Below, one piece after another: positions 8,868 to 16,177 of a DNA stretch of 64,000 nucleotides (position 1 is its first letter; the number at the start of each line of letters is the position of its first letter). A model generated the notes under the pieces. It worked only from the letters and a program-made list of their open reading frames with translations. It was not told where the DNA came from and did not search any database. Position numbers and translations under genes: made by a program. Source of the DNA: JAAFHB01 sp038236995 (lineage in GTDB: Bacteria > Bacteroidota > Bacteroidia > Bacteroidales > Prolixibacteraceae); assembly GCA_038236995.1 (NCBI GenBank), contig JBBRZE010000005.1, positions 42,912-106,911 on the forward strand, written 5' to 3'.

Positions 8868-9569
8868 ATGAGAAAATTGATCATGATCACTTTGCTAAGC
8901 CTTTGGTTGATTATTCCTTCAATGGGGCAGTCTGCACAGCAGAAAATGAAAACCACGATCCAGGCGGAAATCAACTACCTGATGTTTCTACCTAAAGACT
9001 ATGTGAAGTCAGGCAAACCTTCGCCTATGATTGTCTTTTTGCACGGGTCGGGCGAGCGTGGTACCGATCTTGAAAAAGTAAAAGCCTGGGGTCCACCGGC
9101 CATTGTTGAAAAAAATCCTGATTTCCCGTTTATTGTCGTTTCACCGCAATGTCCTCAAGGGCAGTGGTGGAATACATACCTGCTTAAAGGTATGATCGAC
9201 GATGTTCTGGCAAATTATAATGTTGATAAGAGTAGGGTGTACCTCACCGGATTGAGCATGGGTGGATTCGGAGCATGGGAATTGGCGATGACATTTCCCG
9301 GTTATTTCGCAGCAATTGCACCCATTTGCGGTGGAGGAAATCCGCTGCTTGTATCAAAATTGAAAAATACGCCGGTTTGGGTGTTTCATGGAAAGAAGGA
9401 TGAATCCGTTCCTGAACAACAATCTGCGATGATGGTTGAGGCATTGAAAAAGATTGGCGCCGATGTGGAATACACTGTTTTGCCCGAAGGTGGTCATTCT
9501 GACGCATGGATATATGCTTACGACAAGGCCGGTTTATTCGACTGGTTTTTAAAACATCAGAAGAAGTAA
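8868..9569 (+). CDS. Secreted alpha/beta-hydrolase, esterase/phospholipase type
   Basis: 233 residues with signal peptide MRKLIMITLLSLWLIIPSMG. Alpha/beta hydrolase fold of the carboxylesterase/prolyl-oligopeptidase-like group: oxyanion-loop motif FLHGSGERG near residue 58, nucleophile elbow GLSMGGFG with Ser130, acid in HGKKDESVP and catalytic His in EGGHSDAW. Bacteroidota proteins of this size near glycoside hydrolases often remove acetyl or feruloyl groups from polysaccharides, which would fit between the fucosidase and arabinofuranosidase genes; the substrate is inferred. It is 21 bases before the fucosidase start and probably co-transcribed with it. Confidence 0.85.
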   Translation: MRKLIMITLLSLWLIIPSMGQSAQQKMKTTIQAEINYLMFLPKDYVKSGKPSPMIVFLHGSGERGTDLEKVKAWGPPAIVEKNPDFPFIVVSPQCPQGQWWNTYLLKGMIDDVLANYNVDKSRVYLTGLSMGGFGAWELAMTFPGYFAAIAPICGGGNPLLVSKLKNTPVWVFHGKKDESVPEQQSAMMVEALKKIGADVEYTVLPEGGHSDAWIYAYDKAGLFDWFLKHQKK

Positions 9570-9590
9570 AAACTAAATTAATTGATTGAG

Positions 9591-10964
9591 ATGAAAAAAA
9601 TGCTGGTAACGTGCTCTCTCGTTCTTTGGGGCGCACTTAATTTTTTAAACGGACAGGAAGCTCCCACGAAGGAGTATAAATCCAACTATGAACAGGTGAT
9701 GGCACGAACGGAGTGGTGGCGCCAGTCGCGGTTTGGCATGTTTATCCATTTTGGCGCATATGCCGTTCCGGCGCGTGGGGAATGGGTAAAATCGAATGAA
9801 AAGTTGACGACAGAACAATATCAGAAATACATTGATACATTTAATCCGGTTGACTTTGATGCGAAAACATGGGCCAAAACTGCCAAAGCGGCTGGTATGA
9901 AATACGCCGTGCTTACGGCCAAACATCACGACGGCTATTGTAACTTCGACAGTAAATTGACAGATTATAAGCTAAGTACCCGGTTTGGTGGTCGCGACCT
10001 GGTTCGTGAATTCCTTGAAGCTTTTCGTGCCGAAGGGATAAAAGTCGGTCTTTACTATTCGATCATCGACTGGCACCATCCCGACTATCCGAATGTGGGT
10101 AATCATCCGCAACGCGACGATAAGGAATATGCGAAACGGACTTTCAACTGGGATAATTACCTCAAATACATGCACGGTCAGGTTGAGGAACTTGTGAAGA
10201 ACTACGGTAAGCTCGACATCATGTGGTTTGACTATTCGTTTGACGAATACAGCGGAGAGAAGTGGAAAGCCAAAGAACTCGTCGCAATGGTGCGCAAATA
10301 TCAGCCTGAAATTATTATAGATAACCGGCTTTCTACGCACGAAGGGTCTTCTTCCAAACAAAGGATGGTGAGTACTTTAGGCGATTTTGAAACACCGGAG
10401 CAAGGCATTCCCGATGTGCCGCTCATTGATAAATTCAATAACCCGATTCCATGGGAAACCTGTCTGACCCTTAACGGTGTTTGGGGTTACAATGAATTTG
10501 ACCATAACTGGAAATCGCCGGAACTGATCGTTCATAGCCTTGTTAACTGCGTGAGCAAAAACGGCAATCTGCTGCTGAATGTCGGACCGGATGCGCGCGG
10601 TAATATCCCTGCCGAATGTGTCGAAATCCTTACCGAAGTTGGTAAATGGCTGGACAAGAATGGCGAAAGTATTTATGGAGCTGGATCATCTAACCTCGCC
10701 AAACCCGATTGGGGACGGTATACGCAAAAAGGGAATACAATTTATGCCCATTGGATGTACCCAAATCTTGGACAGTTGAATGCCAAAGGTATCAGCGGAG
10801 AGACTGTGAAAAATGTAACGCTGCTAAAGTCGGGAGCTGAATTGCCCTATCAGAAAACATGGTGGGGAAATACTGAAACCGGTAACCTTTTCATAACCGC
10901 AAGCAGTACAACAGATAAACCGGCAAAGTATGATGCCGTTGTGAAAATTGAGTTGAAAAAATAA
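9591..10964 (+). CDS. GH29 alpha-L-fucosidase
   Basis: 457 residues from ATG 9591; a TTG three codons earlier is less likely because MKKMLVTCSLVLWGALNFLNG is already a good signal peptide. GH29 signatures: WWRQSRFGMFIHFGAYAVPA near the N-terminus, AKAAGMKYAVLTAKHHDGY, and the nucleophile Asp214 in DIMWFDYSFDE. SKNGNLLLNVGPDARGNIP closes the barrel, followed by a C-terminal beta domain (~350-457). It is a retaining exo-enzyme removing terminal alpha-L-fucose. The Asp is followed by Tyr rather than the more usual Gly or Trp, which might shift specificity. An imperfect hairpin (10993-11086) separates it from the convergent DUF1080 gene. Confidence 0.93.
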   Translation: MKKMLVTCSLVLWGALNFLNGQEAPTKEYKSNYEQVMARTEWWRQSRFGMFIHFGAYAVPARGEWVKSNEKLTTEQYQKYIDTFNPVDFDAKTWAKTAKAAGMKYAVLTAKHHDGYCNFDSKLTDYKLSTRFGGRDLVREFLEAFRAEGIKVGLYYSIIDWHHPDYPNVGNHPQRDDKEYAKRTFNWDNYLKYMHGQVEELVKNYGKLDIMWFDYSFDEYSGEKWKAKELVAMVRKYQPEIIIDNRLSTHEGSSSKQRMVSTLGDFETPEQGIPDVPLIDKFNNPIPWETCLTLNGVWGYNEFDHNWKSPELIVHSLVNCVSKNGNLLLNVGPDARGNIPAECVEILTEVGKWLDKNGESIYGAGSSNLAKPDWGRYTQKGNTIYAHWMYPNLGQLNAKGISGETVKNVTLLKSGAELPYQKTWWGNTETGNLFITASSTTDKPAKYDAVVKIELKK

Positions 10965-10992
10965 GAGCAAGCGTTTGACCCAAAAATAAATC

Positions 10993-11086
10993 AACCACAA
11001 AGGACACTAAGAATTCACACAAAGCTCACAAATATAATACTATAACGTTGTGTGCTTTGTGAATTTCCATAGCGCCCTTTGTGGTT
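10993..11086. repeat. CACAAAG-type inverted repeat between convergent genes
   Basis: Two ~39-base arms (10993-11031 and 11048-11086) are largely complementary: AACCACAAAGG at the left end pairs with CCTTTGTGGTT at the right, with further pairing around AATTCACA and AAAGC. The loop is about 16 bases. It sits between the convergent GH29 and DUF1080 genes and could terminate both. Similar elements occur at 42220-42274 and 44184-44277. Confidence 0.75.
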
Positions 11087-11153
11087 AAAATGACTTTTAT
11101 CAAAGACCTCTTTATCATATTTTAAAGAGCTATCTAAACTTCACCTACCCAGT

Positions 11154-11759
11154 TTATTTTGTCTGGTCGAGGTTGCGGTAAACCAACGCTTTGGCCTCTA
11201 TTTTCATTCCCGGATTATGACCCTGAATTGCAAAATGACCGGTCTTGTATTCGTTGTCGTCATAAGTCATCACAGGCTTATCGTTGATCCAGAATTCAAT
11301 ATGGTTGCCGACCGCTTTAATCCGGTATTCGAACCATTCGCCATCTTTGGTTAGCAGTTCGCTGGCTTTACCTGTTGGTGTGCCGGGTTTCCATAACCAG
11401 CCTGTGTAGGCATCCTGATTATTACAGATCTGCGCTTCATAACCGCGTGGAAAACCATCGGGATTGTCAGCAGGCTGATTGGCACGAAAATAGAATCCAC
11501 TGTTACTTTTGTCACCCGAAATCCGGAACATTCCTTTCGCCTCAAAATCGGTACAGGTTGCATCGGTATAAATATGCCCCATTCCACCTTCACCAACCAG
11601 GACGCCATCCTGAACAGTCCATGTTGCCTTTCCCCGGACGAACCATCCTTTCAGATCTTTCCCGTTAAAAAGGGAAATCCACTTTGACTTGGCTTCCGTC
11701 ATTTCAGTCAGGCCAATCATCAATACAATTAGTAATAAGATAATTTTTTTCATGATCAA
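11154..11759 (-). CDS. DUF1080 protein, 3-keto-disaccharide hydrolase type
   Basis: 201 residues with signal peptide MIMKKIILLLIVLMIGLTEM. A single concanavalin-like jelly-roll of the DUF1080 family: WISLFNGKDLKGWFVRGKATW at the start, GHIYTDATCTDFEAKGMFRIS, SNSGFYFRANQP, GYEAQICNNQDAYTGW, GEWFEYRIKAVGNHIEFWINDKPV, and GHFAIQGHNPGMKIEAK at the end. The family contains hydrolases that cleave 3-keto-disaccharides, and plain binding modules. It is the last gene of a three-gene operon behind the symporter (10-base gap) and the epimerase. The operon suggests hydrolysis of an oxidised disaccharide at the cell envelope. Confidence 0.85.
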   Translation of the reverse strand: MIMKKIILLLIVLMIGLTEMTEAKSKWISLFNGKDLKGWFVRGKATWTVQDGVLVGEGGMGHIYTDATCTDFEAKGMFRISGDKSNSGFYFRANQPADNPDGFPRGYEAQICNNQDAYTGWLWKPGTPTGKASELLTKDGEWFEYRIKAVGNHIEFWINDKPVMTYDDNEYKTGHFAIQGHNPGMKIEAKALVYRNLDQTK

Positions 11760-11769
11760 ATTTGTTTGT

Positions 11770-13383
11770 TTAACTTAGCCAAATATATAAGAATAAGGTA
11801 ATTGAAGCGAGAATACCCCAATGTAACCGCCAGTCGGTGATTCCTTCGAACTTCGAAATGCCTTTGGAATAATTAATTGTTGTTTTAACAAGTTTTTCGG
11901 GCGCTGTTTTTTCTGTAAAAGCCGAAACTGCAAATAAGATTCCTGTAATAAATATCTCAGCCCAAAGTCCGCGGTATCCAAAATTCAAGGTGAGTGGATG
12001 ATGAAGAAATGGAAAAAGGTCTTTGCCGGCAACCGGTCCAATCAATTGGTCGATCACAAAGATTGTTGCAAATATAATTCCTACAACGACTGAAACAGCC
12101 GCCCCTGTTAAAGTCACCTTCTTGCTCACTATACCGAAGAAAATTGCCGGAAAAACAGGAATAACGAGATAAGCAGTAATCGTTTGCAAGTATTTATAAA
12201 GTCCTTCTTCGTTTTTGTAAACCAGATAAGCGGCTCCAATACCCAAAAAGCTAACAATCAAAATAATGAAACGACCCAATCGCACTTGTTTCTTTTCCGG
12301 AATGTTAGGATGAAACTCGACAATAAAGTCACGAACGACGAGTGTTGAAACGGAATTTAAGACTGCAATCAGCGAAGTAACAAGTGCTGCCATTAATGAA
12401 GCCAAAAGCAGACCCCTCAATCCTGTGGGCAAGAGTTTATTTAATAGCAATACAAAGGTTTGTTTGGTCTCTTCTCCCTGTAATTCACCCGGGAACAAAG
12501 CAAAGGCAATTACTCCTGGCAATGCAAAAATAAAGATGGGCAGAAGCTTGAGTAAAGTGGCAAACATAGCTCCCCATCTTGCATTTTTCAGATCGGGTGC
12601 AGCAAGTATGCGCTGTACATTCACTTGATCGATACCCCAATAGAAAATTCCGGCGTAAAAAGCGGTGGCCAAAATTCCCCAGAATGGATAAACCGGATCA
12701 TCATAAGGCTTGGCAATCGTCATCATGTCGGGCACTTTTGTCATTAAGCCGTCCCATCCACCAACCTTGTCCAGACCGATAAAAAGCATGATAGCTGAAC
12801 CTCCGATCATAATAATCACCTGAATGGCATCGGTATAGGCGACTGCTGTAAATCCCCCGATCATCGTGAAAACTGCGACCGCCATTCCTATGTAGAAAAC
12901 TGTCGTCATTACATTCCATCCAAGGATGCTGTTCATCACAAGGGCGCCTGCAAACAACGTGAAAGCCAGTTTTGTCATGACGCTGATGATCAGCATCAAT
13001 CCTGAAAAGAAGGTTCGGGCTCGCCGGCTATAACGCAACTCAAGAAATTCGGGAATTGTGTAGATCTTATTCTTCATGTAATATGGGAATAGTATCGCAC
13101 ACGCAAAACCCAAAGTGATGGCGCAAGTCAATTCGACAGAACCTGCTGAAAGTCCGTAGCGATACGAGTCTCCTGATAAACCGACCAAATGCTCTGCCCC
13201 AATGTTGGTTGCAAACATGGATGCACCTACAACCGGCCATTTAATCGACCGGCCCCCCAGAAAAAAATTGGTGCTGTTTTGTCCGGCTTTTTTGAGATAA
13301 GCCATATACAGACCGAAAGAGAGGCTCCCGCCCATTACAACCGTCAGAATGATCCAGTCGAGAAAAGTTAGTGATAGCGTCAT
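11770..13383 (-). CDS. Sodium/solute symporter (SSS family), sugar type
   Basis: 537 residues, ~14 hydrophobic segments, inner membrane. SSS/SGLT features: FFLGGRSIKWPVVGASMFATNIGAEH at the first broken helix, the sodium-symporter signature region GGFTAVAYTDAIQVIIMIGG (~185-205), and YWGIDQVNVQRILAA, which is typical of sugar-transporting SSS members. It takes up a sugar or glycoside together with Na+. Gaps of 10 bases to both the upstream epimerase and the downstream DUF1080 gene indicate one transcript, so the epimerase substrate is probably what it imports. Confidence 0.9.
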   Translation of the reverse strand: MTLSLTFLDWIILTVVMGGSLSFGLYMAYLKKAGQNSTNFFLGGRSIKWPVVGASMFATNIGAEHLVGLSGDSYRYGLSAGSVELTCAITLGFACAILFPYYMKNKIYTIPEFLELRYSRRARTFFSGLMLIISVMTKLAFTLFAGALVMNSILGWNVMTTVFYIGMAVAVFTMIGGFTAVAYTDAIQVIIMIGGSAIMLFIGLDKVGGWDGLMTKVPDMMTIAKPYDDPVYPFWGILATAFYAGIFYWGIDQVNVQRILAAPDLKNARWGAMFATLLKLLPIFIFALPGVIAFALFPGELQGEETKQTFVLLLNKLLPTGLRGLLLASLMAALVTSLIAVLNSVSTLVVRDFIVEFHPNIPEKKQVRLGRFIILIVSFLGIGAAYLVYKNEEGLYKYLQTITAYLVIPVFPAIFFGIVSKKVTLTGAAVSVVVGIIFATIFVIDQLIGPVAGKDLFPFLHHPLTLNFGYRGLWAEIFITGILFAVSAFTEKTAPEKLVKTTINYSKGISKFEGITDWRLHWGILASITLFLYIWLS

Positions 13384-13393
13384 TGCAGAATAG

Positions 13394-14668
13394 TTAGTTT
13401 AATTTAGCCTCTATTATATCCAATCTGCGGATGCTTTGAATCATTGCCCTGACCGTATGATAATTGATTTTCCAGGAATGGCCCATGTGTGTCCATATCG
13501 GATCACCTTTACGCGAAAGAAGCGGATACCACTCCCCAACACCTTTATTGACCACTTTGTCGAGAACAAAACGATGGACGTTTTTATACGAATTCCAATA
13601 TTTTTCATCCTCAAAAAGGATAACCGCATCGAGCAGTCCAATCAACACCTCTGCCTGTTGCCAGAACTCTTTTTCCTTATCGTAGACACCGCCGGAGTGA
13701 GGACCTTCGACAAAAACGCCCCCAAATTCTTCATCAATTCCATTATCAATGGTGTGATCGAAAATAATACGGAATAAGTCAGAATAGGATTTAGAGTCAA
13801 TTTTCAGGATTTTAAGCGCATGGATCAGCAAGTGGGCAAATTCAGCATTGTGCCCGTAACAGGTGTTGTCGGTTGCATTCCCTTTCTGTCCTTCTTCAGA
13901 GAACCGGTCCCATCCCCAGATGATATCGAATTTTATTTGAGGTGCAACGGTCCAGTCTTTAAAAAATTGGGGAATACCCGTTTTATAAACCGGATGTATA
14001 ATCCGGTGGATCAGCAGATCAATATCTTCGAGCAACTTCCGGCGGTGAACATCCTGGCCGGTACATTCATAAAGTGTTGTATATGCCTCCATCAAATGCA
14101 TATGGACATCCAGCGTTTTCCGGTCTCCGCCCTGACTGCCAGGTCCGCATAGTGTCCAGTCGCGGTGAAACATCTCCCAGTAACCGCCATACATCGTATC
14201 GGCACAATATTTCTGGAGCAGGTCGAATACCTTTTCCGCGTATTCAATTCCACGCCGGTCACCTGTTGCAAGTGTATATTCGCTAAGGGAATAGATCGCA
14301 AAGCTATGGCCATAGATAATCTTCTGATCGATTTTTACATTTCCTTTGCGGTCCATCATCCAATAGAAGCCACCAAATTCCTTGTCCCACATTTTATCGA
14401 TCAGAAAATCGACACCATGACTGGCCATTGCAGCATATGCTCCGCCGCCATAACCTGCACGATGGGCAGAGGAGATCGTATAAAGACAACGGGTCTGTGC
14501 AATCAGTGACTTTTCATCTTCACCTGTGTCGTTTCCGTCTTTGTCAAAATGAGTTATGAAACCCCCATTTGTTTTGTCAATCATCCGGGTAGTCCAGAAG
14601 GGCAATAGTTCGTTGACAAGGTGGTTTTCTGCTTCCTGCTTTAATGTTAGTACTTCATTTTTGTTCAT
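13394..14668 (-). CDS. AGE family epimerase, cellobiose 2-epimerase-like
   Basis: 424 residues, no signal peptide, cytoplasmic. The protein is an (alpha/alpha)6 barrel of the N-acylglucosamine 2-epimerase family. FWTTRMIDKTNGGFITHFDKDG, DKSL-like EKSLIAQTRCLYTISSA, KIIYGHSFAIYSLSEY, CYGHNAEFAHLL and HMGHSWKINYH supply the paired histidines used for proton transfer. Length and the GHSxxI/GHNxE pattern fit cellobiose 2-epimerases, which turn beta-1,4-disaccharides into products ending in mannose; GlcNAc 2-epimerase or mannose isomerase activity cannot be excluded. First gene of the operon with the SSS symporter and DUF1080. Confidence 0.85.
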   Translation of the reverse strand: MNKNEVLTLKQEAENHLVNELLPFWTTRMIDKTNGGFITHFDKDGNDTGEDEKSLIAQTRCLYTISSAHRAGYGGGAYAAMASHGVDFLIDKMWDKEFGGFYWMMDRKGNVKIDQKIIYGHSFAIYSLSEYTLATGDRRGIEYAEKVFDLLQKYCADTMYGGYWEMFHRDWTLCGPGSQGGDRKTLDVHMHLMEAYTTLYECTGQDVHRRKLLEDIDLLIHRIIHPVYKTGIPQFFKDWTVAPQIKFDIIWGWDRFSEEGQKGNATDNTCYGHNAEFAHLLIHALKILKIDSKSYSDLFRIIFDHTIDNGIDEEFGGVFVEGPHSGGVYDKEKEFWQQAEVLIGLLDAVILFEDEKYWNSYKNVHRFVLDKVVNKGVGEWYPLLSRKGDPIWTHMGHSWKINYHTVRAMIQSIRRLDIIEAKLN

Positions 14669-14693
14669 GGTAATATGGTATTAGTTTGAAATT

Positions 14694-14832
14694 TCGTTTT
14701 GCGGCGCATAGATCAGTAGAGTTTTGTATTGCCTTCCCAGATGCGCCTTTTTCTGTCGTTTAGTTGTTTCCCCGGGTTGCGCTCGCTTCGTTCGCTCACC
14801 CGGGGTTATTAATATTTGACCCTTTCAGGGTC
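14694..14832. repeat. Structured intergenic repeat, copy A
   Basis: About 140 bases with three potential hairpins in order: GGCGCAT (14703-14709) with ATGCGCC (14741-14747); CCCCGGGT with ACCCGGGG around a CGCTCGCTTCGTTCGCTC loop; and the short palindrome ACCCTTTCAGGGT at the end. A second copy follows in tandem with a 161-bp period and an inverted copy lies at 50188-50331. It lies directly upstream of the epimerase operon. Confidence 0.85.
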
Positions 14833-14854
14833 GGTTTACGCTACTTCTTTTCCT

Positions 14855-14994
14855 CTTTTATGCGGTGCATAGATCAGAAAAGTTTCATATAATCTTTACA
14901 GATACGCCTATTTTTGCCGTTTAGTTCTTCCCCCTGGGTTACGCTCACTTGGTTCGCTCACCCGGGGTTATTAATATTTGACCCTTTCAGGGTC
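14855..14994. repeat. Structured intergenic repeat, copy B
   Basis: Direct tandem copy of the element at 14694. It keeps GCATAGATCAG, the CCCGGGG stem, TTATTAATATTTGACCCTTT and the AGGGTC end. The first hairpin has decayed (GGTGCAT against ATACGCC). Together copies A and B fill nearly all of the 378-base gap between the epimerase and the DHS-like gene; no gene is seen in it. Confidence 0.85.
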
Positions 14995-15046
14995 GTTTAT
15001 CTGTCAATACTAAGTCTATAAAAATCTGTTTCTCATCTTCTCTCCC

Positions 15047-16174
15047 TCATGCCCTCTCCCCATCATTCAACTCCGTCAGCTTCTGATAGATTGCCAGCAA
15101 AAAATCGCGGTTATCAGCCGTCAGGTAATCCATTTCGCCACCCATTCGCTGGAAAGTCTTGCAGTAACGAAGGTAATAGGCTGGGTTATCCATTGGCGGT
15201 TCCCCTTTTGCCTGCCAGTCCCAATCCGATTTTGCGAGATCGACAATCAGCATGTAGTGATGATCGATATGACCATTTTTCTGTATGATCAGGTTCTGTG
15301 ACATCGAAAGTGCTTTTTCAAAAATCATGGGTGACATAACTGCCGATCCGATCGACATATATACACCATAATCAAGATTGCTGACGCTCTTTGCAAAACT
15401 CAGGAAATCGTTCTGAGCAACCCTTCCAATCGCCGCCCCGTGATTCATCGGATGGTTATAGATAATGTCGTGACCAAACATTGGATGCCCTGTAAAAGGG
15501 ATCCCCAATTCAAAGGCTTTTGCCTGTACCGAATATCTTTTAAACGGATGGGGAATAGGCATGAAACCGGGTTTCAGGTTGAATTTCTGAATAACCCCGG
15601 AGAGATCGGCTGCAGCCGCTGCAAGGTCTGCATTGGTTTTAATATTATTGACGACCTCATCTTGCAGAAATGAAATTTCGGGGATCATTAACCCTTCGAG
15701 AGCGATCATTTTACCGACCGATTCACCGTAGCCCAAACCTTCGTAGGCGCCAACAATAAGGGCAAGGTTGATATTGAAACCGGTATGGTCCCAGATTCCA
15801 AACTGTCCGAGTTCGACATTCTCACGAACATCTTCGCTCGATTTTCCCTGAAAGGCAAACTCCCAGTCGTGAATTATGCCAGCTCCATTTGTTGAAAGAT
15901 GGGTGACCCAGCCCTCTTCTATCAGGGCGATCAACGTGGGAGCCATCCCGTTTTTTATCGTATGCGCGCCAAAAGTGAGCATTACCGATCGCTGCTGTTG
16001 ACGTGCCTGCCTGATACGACCTGCCGTTTTTTCGATGAGCATTTGCCCCAACTCCGAAAGATGTGCAGGCTTTTGTTTTACAGGGATATGGTCGTTTTCG
16101 ATATAAACCTTGTTTTTCCTATCACTCAGTTTTTTGATAGCAAGCTGATCCCTGTCTAATTTTGGGTATGGCAT
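15047..16174 (-). CDS. Deoxyhypusine synthase-like protein of unknown function
   Basis: 375 residues, cytoplasmic. The segment TFGAHTIKNGMAPTLIALIE, then VTHLSTNGAGIIHDWEFAF, GKSSEDV and FGIWDHTGFNIN resembles bacterial proteins usually labelled deoxyhypusine synthase family, which have an NAD-binding Rossmann-like core. The true hypusine substrate eIF5A does not exist in bacteria, so the label says little about function. A 3-base gap to the upstream PfkB-HAD gene shows strong co-expression, so it likely works on the product or substrate of that enzyme. I recall such proteins sitting next to heptose-kinase-like genes in other bacteria, but the assignment is from motif memory only. Confidence 0.65.
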   Translation of the reverse strand: MPYPKLDRDQLAIKKLSDRKNKVYIENDHIPVKQKPAHLSELGQMLIEKTAGRIRQARQQQRSVMLTFGAHTIKNGMAPTLIALIEEGWVTHLSTNGAGIIHDWEFAFQGKSSEDVRENVELGQFGIWDHTGFNINLALIVGAYEGLGYGESVGKMIALEGLMIPEISFLQDEVVNNIKTNADLAAAAADLSGVIQKFNLKPGFMPIPHPFKRYSVQAKAFELGIPFTGHPMFGHDIIYNHPMNHGAAIGRVAQNDFLSFAKSVSNLDYGVYMSIGSAVMSPMIFEKALSMSQNLIIQKNGHIDHHYMLIVDLAKSDWDWQAKGEPPMDNPAYYLRYCKTFQRMGGEMDYLTADNRDFLLAIYQKLTELNDGERA

Positions 16175-16177
16175 TTT

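Noticed and set aside
15047..16174. Calling this gene a true deoxyhypusine synthase
   Set aside because: Bacteria lack the eIF5A substrate, and the gene is coupled to a sugar kinase-phosphatase, so only a structural resemblance is claimed.
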